Positions 47,201 to 54,845 of a stretch of 64,000 nucleotides of DNA are shown here, one piece after another (the first letter of the stretch is position 1; each line of letters starts with the position of its first letter). Both the position numbers and the translations under genes were made by a program. The DNA is from Hippasteria phrygiana (lineage: Eukaryota; Echinodermata; Asteroidea; Valvatida; Goniasteridae): positions 1 to 64,000 of the forward strand of contig JAZGUH010000546.1 of NCBI GenBank assembly GCA_037893225.1. Reading direction: 5' to 3'. The notes under the pieces were generated by a model. The model was given only the letters and a program-made list of their open reading frames with translations. It had not been told where the DNA came from and did not search any database.

Positions 47201-47431
47201 CTGCAATTCTAGGGCGTGGTCGTGTTCATCATGTTTTGTGCTCGACGTGAAGAGGTCCGCACCGCCCTGGCACCGTACACGAGGCACATCTGCTGTGGTC
47301 GTGACTGTCGTATACCCAGACTGCGCCCAGATCACTCTAACGATGTGGAAATGATGTCCACCTCGGGGAAAACTTCACCTGCAAGTGCGCAAACTACAAA
47401 TTTCAGCGTCTCAATTTCGACAGCCAAGTAG
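23140..47431 (+). CDS. Adhesion GPCR with CUB/LDLa cassettes (whole gene, 27 exons)
   Basis: The spliced model has signal peptide (1-23), six CUB domains alternating with six LDLa modules (24-964), HYR (965-1040), hormone-receptor domain (1041-1118), GAIN (1118-1425) ending in a GPS motif, seven-helix region and a cytoplasmic tail. It totals 5229 nt, and every junction is in phase. Adhesion GPCRs sit in the plasma membrane; the GAIN/GPS autocleaves at H-A-T, leaving a tethered agonist. CUB and LDLa modules are typical extracellular ligand- or calcium-binding domains. All cassette exons are phase 1-1, so any can be skipped without frameshift. The exception is LDLa B at 29066-29182, whose last base T makes codon 334 a stop if spliced onward. 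The ligand is unknown. Introns are full of transposons. Exon borders come from splice consensus and phase, not transcripts. Confidence 0.88.
24645..25135. mobile_element. TTAA MITE, AGGTAGTGTACA family, copy 1 (intron)
   Basis: Bounded by TTAA, with ends AGGTAGTGTACA and TGTACACTACC. The centre holds a strong palindrome, TAGCCTTTAGTCAAGGCGCG against its inverse (24819-24933). Full-length relatives lie at 30665 and 52311. Non-coding. Confidence 0.85.
25285..25480. repeat. Short tandem repeat, about 22-bp unit
   Basis: Imperfect tandem copies of a unit like ATTATTTCGAGGGAACGAAA, about eight to nine copies, in intron 1. Confidence 0.75.
25822..26423. mobile_element. TTAA MITE, GTGTACA family, copy 2 (intron)
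   Basis: Bounded by TTAA and sharing both ends (ATGTAGTGTACA on the left, TACACGACCT on the right) and the GGTCATTGTTGCAATTTTCA block with copy 1. The central palindrome is absent and replaced by other sequence, so it belongs to a different subfamily. Confidence 0.75.
26853..26885 (+). pseudogene. Remnant CUB exon start joined to a post-LDLa intron
   Basis: The first 33 bases of a CUB exon, with its TTACACAG acceptor, are followed at once by sequence that elsewhere lies after the LDLa exon (GGGATACGTATAC, GGAGAGAAAATG). One whole CUB/LDLa cassette has been deleted internally, leaving only its edges. Confidence 0.65.
27329..27676 (+). CDS. CUB exon A
   Basis: 348 nt, phase 1-1, with ACACAG acceptor and GTGAGA donor. 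It encodes a CUB module with [25 protein letters not shown] and RGFLLQ. It contains no cysteine, whereas typical CUB domains have four. Confidence 0.88.
27962..28078 (+). CDS. LDLa exon A
   Basis: 117 nt, phase 1-1. All six LDLa cysteines are present, with DGNDDNC as the calcium-site acidic cluster. Donor is GTAAGG. Confidence 0.88.
28464..28811 (+). CDS. CUB exon B
   Basis: 348 nt, phase 1-1, nearly identical to CUB A (DYVRVGDG variant). It has no cysteines. Confidence 0.88.
29066..29182 (+). CDS. LDLa exon B, last base makes a junction stop
   Basis: 117 nt with all six cysteines and DGSDDNC. The exon ends ATT T|GTAATA where sister exons end ATT G|GTAA. Splicing to a CUB exon gives T+GA, and to an LDLa exon T+AA, both stops (codon 334). 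Inclusion would give a 333-residue secreted form; skipping keeps the frame. Intron retention adds 17 residues after the cysteine codon at the boundary. Confidence 0.82.
29698..30045 (+). CDS. CUB exon C
   Basis: 348 nt, phase 1-1. It has [12 protein letters not shown] in place of [12 protein letters not shown]. It has no cysteines and a GTGAGA donor. The following intron holds a 4.1 kb foldback element. Confidence 0.86.
30400..30600. repeat. Left-arm satellite units (inverted)
   Basis: Three to four degenerate units such as GGAGAAGACTAACTTTCAC and GAGGAGGATATTTTTTAGAA, the reverse complement of the 32600-34116 array. Confidence 0.7.
30665..32476. mobile_element. TTAA MITE, GTGTACA family, copy 3, split by another element
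   Basis: Bounded by TTAA, with left end AGACGGTGTACA and right end TGTACACTACCT. Removing the nested 30832-32128 element plus one 9-bp repeat restores a unit of about 506 bp similar to copies 1 and 4, including the GGCGCGCGTGGC palindrome. Confidence 0.85.
30832..32128. mobile_element. Mutator-like element, 9-bp target duplication
   Basis: The 1297-bp unit starts TAGTCTTGGTTCAAGACGTT and ends in its inverse. Terminal inverted repeats extend about 130 bp, both including CACGAACCGCCAGTAACA and CGTCTTGGGAATTTCGTA. CCGTCGGGC flanks both sides (30823-30831, 32129-32137); the uninterrupted sister MITE carries it once. Nine-base duplications and long inverted ends are the Mutator/MULE signature. 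No transposase frame is recognised inside. Confidence 0.82.
32600..34116. repeat. 50-bp satellite array, about 30 copies
   Basis: The unit carries CCTTCTAAAAATATCCTCC, then TCACCGTGAGGGTTAGTC and TTCTCCAAATAT, 50-51 bases long. Units are more degenerate at the left (32600-32870) and regular in the centre. Variation among TCACCGTGAGG, CCACCGTGATGG and similar suggests local homogenisation. Confidence 0.9.
34485..34601 (+). CDS. LDLa exon C
   Basis: 117 nt, phase 1-1, with six cysteines and DGNDDNC. It starts 38 bases after the foldback element ends, so its polypyrimidine tract and acceptor survived the insertion. Confidence 0.85.
35023..35370 (+). CDS. CUB exon D
   Basis: 348 nt, phase 1-1. 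A second CUB subtype: [14 protein letters not shown] has two adjacent cysteines, and YPNHYQGN replaces YPENYQNN. Confidence 0.88.
35646..35762 (+). CDS. LDLa exon D
   Basis: 117 nt, phase 1-1, with six cysteines and DGNDDNC. Its flanks match LDLa E almost base for base over more than 700 nt, a recent tandem duplication. Confidence 0.88.
36183..36530 (+). CDS. CUB exon E
   Basis: 348 nt, phase 1-1, with [10 protein letters not shown]. It lies 1160 bases downstream of exon D. The 5' two thirds are nearly identical to exon F and the 3' part to exon D, which marks the duplication boundary. Confidence 0.88.
36806..36922 (+). CDS. LDLa exon E
   Basis: 117 nt, phase 1-1. It differs from LDLa D by about one coding change (DGSDDNC for DGNDDNC). 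Confidence 0.88.
37341..37688 (+). CDS. CUB exon F
   Basis: 348 nt, phase 1-1, with [10 protein letters not shown] and then [12 protein letters not shown]. The donor is GTAAGA instead of GTGAGA, and the downstream intron is short (117 nt). Confidence 0.86.
37806..37955 (+). CDS. LDLa exon F, two cysteines lost
   Basis: 150 nt, phase 1-1. It starts like the others ([13 protein letters not shown]), but after the fourth cysteine it reads [11 protein letters not shown] and then [12 protein letters not shown]. Cysteines five and six are missing and a serine-rich stretch is added. It probably acts as a linker more than a folded calcium-binding module. Confidence 0.78.
38259..38486 (+). CDS. HYR-domain exon
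   Basis: 228 nt, phase 1-1. The YLVCPA start, [25 protein letters not shown] and ECHFFVVVV match the order of a hyalin-repeat (HYR) domain: CP, V.W..P, G.H.V.Y and C.F.V.V. HYR is an Ig-like adhesion module common in echinoderm proteins. Confidence 0.85.
38643..38778. mobile_element. Harbinger-type MITE, AGCCCGGTTTAC ends
   Basis: Ends AGCCCGGTTTACTTCATGCG and its inverse enclose about 136 bp, flanked by TAA and TTA. Much of its length is palindromic (GCGAATGCGAAGCGAATT). Non-coding. Confidence 0.65.
39320..39424 (+). CDS. Hormone-receptor (HRM) domain, first exon
   Basis: 105 nt, phase 1-1, encoding [16 protein letters not shown] through [10 protein letters not shown]. The donor GTCTGA is weak, but it is the only junction joining correctly to the next exon ([11 protein letters not shown]). 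Confidence 0.72.
39868..39995 (+). CDS. Hormone-receptor (HRM) domain, second exon
   Basis: 128 nt, phase 1 to 0. [20 protein letters not shown], then [11 protein letters not shown], completes the HRM cysteine and tryptophan pattern seen before the GAIN domain in many adhesion GPCRs. Donor is GTAAGT. Confidence 0.83.
40115..40270. mobile_element. TAGAGTACCGAAGT MITE, copy 3 (intron)
   Basis: Starts TAGAGTACCGAAGTCTGACG and ends GATGACG-inverse followed by TGGTGCTCTA. It is a longer and more diverged relative of 12591 and 44883. Confidence 0.6.
40505..40735. mobile_element. Inverted-repeat MITE, CATAGAGCTTTTTAAGCA ends
   Basis: The left end, TTTCCATAGAGCTTTTTAAG, pairs with the right end GCTTAAGCAGCTCTATGAAA. 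The inner blocks AAAACTCCATGCGAT and ATCGCATGGAGTTTT also pair. Short hairpin-type element, non-coding. Confidence 0.6.
40995..41390. repeat. Foldback-like array of GACGTCTTTTAGTCGTCAGA units
   Basis: About twelve units of roughly 25 bp combine GACGTC and GTCGTCAGAAAAA. The first few units run opposite to the rest, and the flanks ATATATGCAAAA and TTTTGCATATA are also inverted, so the whole block is a large imperfect palindrome in the intron before the GAIN exons. Confidence 0.75.
41436..41579 (+). CDS. GAIN domain exon 1
   Basis: 144 nt, phase 0-0. The helical sequence [20 protein letters not shown] and [13 protein letters not shown] are typical of GAIN subdomain A. Donor is GTAGGA. Confidence 0.8.
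41674..42073 (+). CDS. GAIN domain exon 2
   Basis: 400 nt, phase 0 to 1. It begins [17 protein letters not shown] and continues through [19 protein letters not shown] to [16 protein letters not shown], crossing from the helical to the beta-sandwich part of GAIN. Acceptor TTTTAAG, donor GTAAGT. Confidence 0.83.
42607..42797 (+). CDS. GAIN domain exon 3
   Basis: 191 nt, phase 1 to 0. [20 protein letters not shown] and [20 protein letters not shown] are GAIN beta strands; PVVIELN leads to the GPS exon. Confidence 0.83.
43493..43678 (+). CDS. GPS exon with HAT autocleavage site
   Basis: 186 nt, phase 0-0. The GPS pattern is complete: C..WDF..., W..KGC, then [16 protein letters not shown]. Cleavage in such motifs occurs between A and T of H-A-T, so self-cleavage is expected. 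The new N terminus, TNFAILV, would be the tethered agonist. Confidence 0.9.
44162..44292 (+). CDS. TM1 exon
   Basis: 131 nt, phase 0 to 2. A charged stalk ([16 protein letters not shown]) precedes the hydrophobic [17 protein letters not shown]. The TM1 part is repeated twice in the next intron. Confidence 0.85.
44311..44370 (+). repeat. Duplicate of TM1 coding sequence in the next intron
   Basis: Almost identical to 44230-44286 (one change) and preceded by CAGG. A third, more diverged copy lies near 44545-44612. Neither joins in phase to the TM2 exon with an obvious donor. They look like intronic tandem-duplication debris, but an alternative TM1 cannot be fully excluded. Confidence 0.75.
44742..44841 (+). 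CDS. TM2 exon
   Basis: 100 nt, phase 2 to 0. It encodes [20 protein letters not shown], then [13 protein letters not shown]; positively charged intracellular loop 1 precedes TM2. Donor is GTGGGT. Confidence 0.82.
44883..45003. mobile_element. TAGAGTAC MITE, copy 2 (intron)
   Basis: Occupies most of the intron between the TM2 and TM3 exons. Ends TATAGAGTACTTAAGTGATG and ACTTCGGTACTCTAT, with the same interior as 12591-12709. Confidence 0.7.
45071..45236 (+). CDS. TM3 exon
   Basis: 166 nt, phase 0 to 1. [20 protein letters not shown] includes the conserved TM3 cysteine and the LLHY..L motif of family B GPCRs. The exon ends KACLIAWG at TM4. Confidence 0.87.
45443..45509 (+). CDS. TM4 exon
   Basis: 67 nt, phase 1 to 2. 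[18 protein letters not shown] continues TM4. The next exon supplies C of the YC in extracellular loop 2. Donor is GTAAGT. Confidence 0.82.
46279..46549 (+). CDS. TM5-TM7 exon
   Basis: 271 nt, phase 2 to 0. [18 protein letters not shown] (TM5), the [18 protein letters not shown] loop and TM6 with CFGFLAI, then [12 protein letters not shown] (TM7). The [11 protein letters not shown] motif is diagnostic for adhesion GPCRs. Confidence 0.9.
46671..46926. mobile_element. MITE with TGGCCGGTCACACT ends, interrupted
   Basis: Left TGGCCGGTCACAC and right GTGTGACCAGCCA are near inverses; the inner CACGATAACGACG pairs with CGTCGTCTTTATCGT. It is interrupted by 46685-46776. Confidence 0.65.
46685..46776. 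mobile_element. 92-bp palindromic MITE with 8-bp target duplication
   Basis: AGTCTGGTTCCCTGACC at one end pairs with GGTCTGGTAACCAGACT at the other. GTCACACT is repeated directly at 46677-46684 and 46777-46784. Eight bases fits hAT-type insertion. Similar ends (TAGTCTGGTT) occur near 12225 and 8537. Confidence 0.7.
47213..47431 (+). CDS. Last coding exon: end of TM7 and cytoplasmic tail
   Basis: 219 nt from phase 0 to TAG at 47429. [20 protein letters not shown] completes TM7 and helix 8. A cysteine pair (HICCGRDC) is a candidate palmitoylation site. The tail is serine/threonine-rich ([20 protein letters not shown]). Confidence 0.87.
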   Translation, partial: GVVVFIMFCARREEVRTALAPYTRHICCGRDCRIPRLRPDHSNDVEMMSTSGKTSPASAQTTNFSVSISTAK

Positions 47432-48598
47432 GAATGTATACACCGGACCCTCTAGATATTTCCTGTGACCAATTCACATTAGGCCTAATCTAGGTGCTTT
47501 TCTATTTTGTTTTTAAATCGCACATTATTACAAGCAACGTAAAAGGAAAGAAACAGCAAGCAAAATTAAAGAAACAGCATCATACTAAGTTTTATAAGTT
47601 TAACTTGTTTATTTCAATACTCAGAATGCTAACCTGAAATCAGTAGTTCGTCGACATAATAATGTTACTATTTTACAGTAAAAGATGCTTTACATGTTTA
47701 CGCTTAATTAATACAGTGTTGTGTTGCCACGGCCCCGAGAAAGTTAGTGTGCAATGTTTGTGCGGTACTTGTCTGTTTGCTTTATGTTGTGCTCACTACG
47801 CGTTGTATTAAAAATAATAACTGCTTGTCGTGCTAATTAAACTTATCGCATTAGATATTAGACAAAAACAATGCTTCTTGTAATGAGACATTATAAAGAT
47901 AACGATCATCCAACACATGTTTGAGAATAATTATCTTAGTTTCAGTTTGGAAATTGTTCACATTGCAGAACTAACCTGAAACATACTCAGTTAATCCCAG
48001 ACGCATATTGAAATTATTGCTTTGTACTTTGCACTTTATACAATTTGTACCGTGACTTTCTATAATTATTGGTAACTTTCATTGTGTGGATTTAACACCG
48101 TTTGAAAGTTTCATGCGCGATATGTATTTTTTGTCTGATGGTTTTTGTGTCTGAAGTTGCTCACTAGGTATCCTAAACGGATATTATTGTTATTTGTTCA
48201 CATACTTTGACAAAATTGTTAACTTTCTGTTGTACCATCTTAAAGCTTACATGTTCATGTTTTACCATCAACCCTGAAAACGATTTTTGCCAGAATGGGC
48301 AATTATTTTTATGGATAGGGTAGATGTAGGGAATACCGGGCAGTAGGGAATACCGGACACTTTCTCAAATCAAGCCCTGGCTGCCATCATGACAGGGTCA
48401 GGATTGAAATAGCGCCATCTATAAATACTCTAAAACTGTGTTTAGCAATTAAACACAATATTGCTTTGTATGTCTGTTTATAAAAGTGTTTACGCGCTAA
48501 ATTCTGTAGTTCAGGTGTACTATTCTGCAACATTGCATATTAAAAACTCTCCAAGAAAACCTCCACAACCTGACAAGGTAGGAAAAGTTGCAACCTAA
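47432..48598. other. Probable 3' UTR and flank of the adhesion GPCR
   Basis: AT-rich, without coding signals. A clear AATAAA near 49171 may be the polyadenylation signal, but the UTR end cannot be fixed. Confidence 0.45.
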
Positions 48599-48904
48599 GG
48601 GTGTGTTTGAGTAGCTTACCCGGATCGACTCGGGTAAAGGCAGACGGGTTAGACACGAGAGCTGGGCTAATAGAACGGTCAAACGCCCTCTCCTGTTGAT
48701 GCCACCTAACACTTCCGTCGGCGATTGTGTGGTTACGGACCCAATGCGTGTGACGGACCCATGCGTGTGACGTAATTCCACCAGTGACTCTGCTCCGCGT
48801 GCAGGGTCTGATGTGGCTGACCCGAGTGAGCCCCGGGTATGACGTCAGACCTAATCGAACGGCACGGGGCCGAGTCGACCCAGGTAAGCTACTCGAACGC
48901 ACCC
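48599..48904. mobile_element. Harbinger-type MITE with TAA duplication
   Basis: 306 bp, starting GGGTGTGTTTGAGTAGCTTA and ending with the inverse (TAAGCTACTCGAACGCACCC), flanked by TAA at 48596-48598 and 48905-48907. GC-rich interior with GTGACGGACCCATGCG repeats. Non-coding. Confidence 0.78.
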
Positions 48905-48907
48905 TAA

Positions 48908-49725
48908 AAAGGGTCTGATGTAAAAATTGAGATTATATTTTCAAAAAGAAAATTTGGGGGTGAGCTGCATTTGATGCATTATTGGCATGTTTGAACTGAA
49001 TAATGATATAAAGAATAAGTAGAAACATGTTAATTTGATAGTTCACCTGCATACCAGTGCTTCCAGTCAGACCTTTATACAAAACATTGTTCTTAACGCA
49101 CTTATCATGCCGTCATTATTTGCATATAACTGCCTCAACAAATATGTAATGACCTCTATTTTTTAGTACAATAAAGTTGAATGATGTAGTTAACTAATAA
49201 GAATCTTTATCTCTTGTGATTTAATTGTTTACATATGTAAATTATATATAAATCGGTTTAAGTTTTCGGTATTCCTGACATCTACCCTAAATAGAGAAAA
49301 AGAAATTTTAAAGATAGCTTTTAATAAAATATTGCATGTAAGAAAAATCCAAATGGGAAAATATAAATATGCCTCGCAAGAATGGGAGATTAATGCAGAG
49401 ATTGGAAAATCCACGTCAAAAGAAATTTATGTTTTGGGGTGTAATGGATACGTGTTTGTGTGAATATTTGAAGACACTCTAAAATTGCCTCATAAATGTT
49501 TAATTGTTTTACATTGTTGTATGCAAAGCTGTAAGCAATAAATGCTATGAAAAGCCGACACAGTGACAGGTTCATCATAGTTTCTTTGTATGTAGTCGTA
49601 AAGATTATGGGGTCCACTTTCATCGAATGTAAAAAGAACGTATACTGTTCAAGTAAATCAAACTTGACCCACATCCTGCAATTTCCACGTACAGTATTAT
49701 CAAATGCTAATTCCGTAAACGCCAA
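48908..49725. other. Flanking DNA, no gene seen
   Basis: AT-rich, with AATAAA near 49171 on the plus strand. No exon was recognised. Confidence 0.45.
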
Positions 49726-50262
49726 TTACTCATTTCCGTTCTTCATCTTGCAGATGAAACCGCGTGGATCACTACACCACTGAACAAGCCACTTCGTGTT
49801 CTTAACATTAACACATCGCATGCCAATCCGAATGCCTTGGCTTGGGTCACCACCACGCCAGTTAGCATATCCAAAGTCGCTGGTCCCATCCGTCCAGCTG
49901 AACCACTCTTTCGTGCTATGGTACTCATATCCAATCCAGAAATGTAGGTTCCCAGCAGAAGTGGCGTAAGAACTTACAAACTGGTGTTCATCCTCGCTGG
50001 TAACCGATGTCAGATGAGCAGGTCTCCCGGGTTTGGAGAGGTTCCGGCAGTAGTTTTCAGCCCAGTGAAAACTGTAGCCTTAACCGATATATATGCGATG
50101 ACTGACACTTAGGTAGCAATGGTTACCCCATGCAAGCCAGGGTGGCTGGCATTTTGTCATATTCGCCACTTTGCTCGATGTGTTTGCGTTGTCACACTTT
50201 CCATCTATTGGCAATCTAGTCCGAAGCAGAGCGAATGCAAGTAACAGAAAATACGAAGTCAT
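49726..50262 (-). pseudogene. Intronless C-type lectin frame with one in-frame stop
   Basis: One frame of 179 codons runs from ATG at 50262 to TAA at 49726, broken only by TAA at 50080-50082 (codon 61). The first part has a signal peptide (MTSYFLLLAFALL) and the CTLD start CQPPWLAWGNHCY. After the stop come WAENYCR, FWIGYEYHSTKEWFSWTDG, NWRGGDPS, CVNV and CSDPRGFICKM, the full CTLD core with WIG and the late cysteines. Such small secreted lectins are common immune or biomineral proteins in echinoderms. The stop separates signal from fold, so the gene is likely dead unless it is read through or the base is an assembly error. The missing intron suggests either an intronless family or a retrocopy; I see no poly(A) tail. 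Confidence 0.78.
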
Positions 50263-50732
50263 GATCTCCGCTAAAATGCCGCTCGACGTTCAAGAATGTT
50301 TAAGATGATGTCATGAATGTCTATATTTTTTACCAAAAACCAAGACCCTTGGAAACAGTCGCTGTCATAGCAGGTTTACATGAAGAAAAAACAAACAAGC
50401 GGTAGATATAACATCTACATCAAGACTTTCACTTTGCTTTTGTTGCTGAGGGTTATGTAGAATTCCTTATAGTTCGGCATCGGTAGAACATTTTTAGTTA
50501 CAGATTGTCAAAAACAAATGGATTCAGGCAGTGGAGTCGCTGTGCCGTGGTGGCTTTGTTTATGCCAGGCTCTATCAGAATCGTTAATGGCACCGATATC
50601 AATTCTCAGACATGGTTGTGAGTTGAGGAAATGCTGTCGTTTCCATTGTTGCCAACAAAACCAAATTGAGTCTGAAAGTGTTAATATTGATCCCGATCAT
50701 CCAAGCGGGAAATGCTGCAGTTAAACCATTGC

Positions 50733-51887
50733 TTAAAGGGGCTGTGTCGTCACGATCATAGCAGGCTTGCGGCTGTACACTGAATCCCGAACTGATGAAC
50801 GCAGATGAACCCAGTAACTGCAAATAATACCCCACGACCGCGCGCTGACCTACAGGGCTCGCGCGCGCTGACCCACAGGGCGCGCGCGCCAGATCAGATT
50901 ACAATTGCAATGACTGCTGCATGCATGATCCTGTAGTTATGATACACACTGCATGTACAAGTATTTTGTATGTGTTTGTGCCACCAAAAATATACGATAG
51001 GCCTACAGTCGAACATAGTCCGTGACACCCCACCCGCCAAACGCCAAAATGTACCATGACAGAACTAAACGAAAATAAGTAAATAAGTAAATCTGTATTT
51101 CTAATTGTAAAATAAATTATGCACCAGCCCCTTCCTATACAAAAATAAAGTTGTAGGCCTGCGCCTATGTATCGAAATAAATTTTGACTAAAATCGGCTG
51201 TGCGTGCAATGATGAGCAAATCAAATTAAAGTGACGGGTCAAAATAAGCCTGAAGCTTTTTATCGACCTAAGTTTACAAGCAAGATACGAACAAGATACA
51301 TCCAGATGAATGTACACATAATACATAGACCCTTTTACGGATACCCCGCCTGTGGGATTTTGTGTACAAAATTTAGCGCGAACTATCCCACAGCGACAAG
51401 ACACGTTGCAGTTTTGCTGTGCACATTTACACGGACAAGCACCCCGTGTGCCGAGTCGTCCTCTCTGGCAAGAGTTTCAGCATGTACATGTCATAGGTTC
51501 TCCAGCGTAAGGTTCTACTTCTATATCGCCAACCTCCAATTCTATGCAACTTTCAGACAAATATTCCATGGCACTTGTGTACATGTGAATGACATTTTAT
51601 GAAATAAACAGATGAAATTTGAACGTTTTTTTTCTTAGAGAACTGAGTGCCACGATGTGTGCTACTTGTTTAAAAGTATGTTTGTACATGTATGTGTATT
51701 TCAGTACGCAGACGCTGGACATGCGTGCATGTTCCAGGGGGTGTAGTTTCCAAAAGCCAATTCTCAGAACAGCCATGACAAACGGATGGAGGTTAAAAAT
51801 AGCACATAACCGAAATGAAGCGCAAGGGGGCGCACTCCAATATTTGATTCGTTAACGCGAGATGGCGCGACGACACAGCCCCTTTAA
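50733..51887. mobile_element. TTAA element, AGGGGCTGTGTCGTC ends, copy B
   Basis: 1155 bp, bounded by TTAA. Nearly identical to copy A (17370-20159) over shared parts. It lacks the foldback insertion and the 810-bp block, so it supplies the pre-insertion sequence at both places. Confidence 0.85.
51240..51569 (-). pseudogene. Cysteine-rich frame of copy B, interrupted
   Basis: Same frame as 19485-19862, from ATG at 51569. Codon 31 is TGA (51477-51479) where copy A has an arginine codon. The cysteine cluster is otherwise intact. Confidence 0.6.
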
Positions 51888-52069
51888 TAGGGAGAATTTT
51901 GCTGACTGTTGCACGCGCCTAGGACCCGATGTGGATAATTGGTAAAATGCACCACTCGTATTTGAAACGCAATAAACTTTACTGGCAACTGTTTCACACA
52001 TTTGTGCGTTTCGTTGCAAGGCCAAAACCACGCGTGCAATCATTTTGCGTTCACATAATTAAATACATT

Positions 52070-52240
52070 TTCAAAGTGAACAAAGAAACTGGCAGGAGCG
52101 GGATTCGAACCTGCGACCTCCGGGTTACCGTACCTGCGCTCTACCAACTGAGCTATCTTGCCCTATGTTGGCGTTCTCCCAAATTGTCAGTATCTTTGTT
52201 CGGGTGGGCGCAAGTCAGAATATACTGTTGCTTTAGAATT
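52070..52240 (-). repeat. tRNA-derived SINE, uninterrupted copy
   Basis: Minus strand 52091-52164 has an A box (TAGCTCAGTTGGTAGAGC) and a perfect B box (GGTTCGAATCC). The anticodon arm does not pair well. Matches 7130-7525 on both sides of the MITE insertion point. Confidence 0.75.
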
Positions 52241-52310
52241 CGGTAAGCTCAGAAAGTACTGGACATTGTAATTACATAATCCAATGGTCGGCACATGTTT
52301 AACGTCGTCC

Positions 52311-52798
52311 TTAAAGGCCGTGTACATGCTTGGTCATTGTTGCAATTTAAAAAAATGGACGGATCTGGGGGTTAGTATGTTATAGGAAATATCATTCCAC
52401 TCACCTGTTCAAAGTTTTGCGTTGTTGGATGGCGAACAGACCGAGAGAAAAACGGCGCTCGTTTTCAACCGTCGGGCGGATGATAGCCTTTAGTCAAGGC
52501 GCGCGTGGCTACCAGCTGGACACGTGACGTGCCCTAAATGCCAGCATGTCCAGCGCGCCACTCGTCCGGGTAGCCACGTGCGCCTTGACTAAAGGCTACA
52601 GGGCAGTTTTCCAACGATTTCCAGCTGGAACTCGTTAGACGATATAAATTTCCACTTTTATTGACAACGACAGCACACCTAGTGCCATAATTTTACAGGA
52701 TGATTGAGACTACTATTAACTTACAGTCTAGTAAAGTATTTCGTAATAATTCAGTAAACACAAATTGGAGAATTTCCAATCGTGTACACTACATTTAA
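52311..52798. mobile_element. TTAA MITE, GTGTACA family, copy 4
   Basis: 488 bp, bounded by TTAA. Contains the TAGCCTTTAGTCAAGGCGCG palindrome and the CAGTCTAGTAAAG block shared with copies 1 and 3. Confidence 0.85.
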
Positions 52799-54504
52799 GT
52801 AGCCGGCGGCTGAAGATCGCTATACTGAAAGATCGCTATACCGAACAAAATCCGTGGATCCCGCGATGTTCGTAGTGGGTAGCGCGTTCCATCCACTGTA
52901 CTCAGTGCTGTACAAACCCTGCTGTACAGTTTTCAACTGGAAAAAGTAATACAATGAAGCTCCGTAGTCCGTAGGGCCTAAAATGATTCCTGGGGAGTGG
53001 GACAGTGGAAACTAGACAAACTTCATTGTTTTTTTCAAGCAAACAAAATGACAATAGAGGAATTTCACATTAGCCCCTTCTGCGCACTTCCAGGTTGAAA
53101 GCGAGAATGTCAGTGGCAAAAAAAACAACGCTTTTCAGCACATTCATTCATGCATGAATTAATCATGCCATAAAAGGAAGCGGAGGCACACGATCAGCAT
53201 AAAGTTGTTTACTGTGACATTGAGATTCTCGTTTTCAAACGCGGAAGTGCGCAGATCAGCGCTAAACTCGTCGTTGTGGGATTCCTCTATTGTAACCACA
53301 AATCAGCAATATCGCGCGACATTTCACCGTGTAGATGATGTGTTCAATCAAAATAATCTTAAAGGCTAATTGTGGAATTCGTGAAAAATAATTAAGCAAG
53401 TGAACTGAGATAAAGTCGCGGTTATTCAAATTGTGACACAGAACATTTGGAAACATTTTGTCAATTCTGTGTATAGTTTCTTTTCAAGCAACCAATTGGA
53501 TACATTTATTGTGACTGACAGTTTGCAACGGAGACAGAAGTAGATTTTGCTGAACGGTCGACAGGCAATATCCTTTACATCTTTTCAGGCTGTCGCGATT
53601 TTTTTCCGTTTGATTTAGGTCTATATTGGTAGTCGAACAATACAACAATGAAGTTTTCAATTTTCAACCGAGTTTTTTTCTATTGATTCCTCTCGGCGAA
53701 ATCTTGTTTAAAGACTAACTAAAACGCCAAATTTTGTTTTTGACTTTTTGGACTTATCTGATAGTTTATGCCTCCCCAAAACAATGTAACAAGTGTCATG
53801 ATCCTGAAAAAACATGAGCCTTTTCCTTCTGAGCCACTTTGACTCGATTCAGAAAAGGCCGAGGTCAACTGCGTGCCGTATCGCGCGAGTGATGACGTAT
53901 ACGTGTAGAAACATATGACGTCACTGTATTATACGACAATGTTTTACGTAGAGTCTGTACGTATTTGTTTGTCCAAGGCTAGTATTATATTTTGCTGTGC
54001 TTTTTGCACATGATTCAGGTGGAACACTACGGTAAACATATTTTAAAGTGTTGACATCTTTATGAGACACATTTTGAATTGGGGTTGTAGGCTTGTTCTT
54101 GCTGAAAAGTTAGTTATGAGTCATACTTTTCTTTGTTTGCAGTCGGCTTTTATTGGGACCTGCGCGGTGAGTTGTGTGTGAGCTGATGCTATACTCTAGT
54201 CTGGTGACTTTGCTTATGCAGCCCACATAAAGACCCGCACCTTCTCAGAACTATACACACAATTTCTGTGTTGAGATACATGTTATTTTCTGCATCATTT
54301 TCATAGATTTTACTAACAATAATCTTGAAATATCAGGTTGTGCTACGTGTTTATTAGTTGTTATCAAGTAGGGTTGGTTGTTTTCCAACGTTTTGCTGTT
54401 CCTAATGCATTTTGTTTGGGGGTATTAAAGGGGCCATCTAGAAGGTGCTGAAAACAGGCATCAATCACTGGAGTAAAGGCATGATCATAAAAGTTGTAAG
54501 GGTG
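52799..54504. other. Intergenic, no gene seen
   Basis: No exon, RNA gene or clear repeat end was recognised. Confidence 0.5.
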
Positions 54505-54845
54505 GCATGGGTGGTTTGCATGGGTAGCTTGTGTGTAAAGCGCTCGCCTCTCACCAATGTGGCCCGGGTTCGATTCCCGGCTCGGACCATATGTGAGTAG
54601 AGTTGTGCGTTGGTTCTCTCCTGTGCCACGAGGGTTTCTCTCCGGGTCCTCCGGCTTTCCTCCCTCTGGAAAAATCAAACACTTTAGATCTCTGGCTGTG
54701 CTCCGTGGTCATATATGGGTCGATGTGGCCGGCTGCCAGAGGCGCCTCTACGTGCCAGCGACTCGACCACGTTGCAGCCGCGTCCTTTGCAATTCAGCAT
54801 CCCAGCTGCGAGTAAGGATGATTAGCATCCGAAATTATTATTTAT
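54505..54845 (+). repeat. tRNA-derived SINE with long body
   Basis: A box-like TAGCTTGTGTGTAAAGCGC is followed by the B box GGTTCGATTCC at 54567-54577, then a body (GGTTCTCTCC, CCGGGTCCTCCGGCTTTCC) and a TTATTATTTATGATTA tail. The head and the TTCTCTCCGGGT..CTCCGG body resemble SINEs known from several marine invertebrates. Overlapping open frames on both strands are by-products. Confidence 0.65.

Noticed and set aside
49743..49934. 63-codon minus-strand frame
   Set aside because: It is the wrong frame of the C-type lectin sequence.
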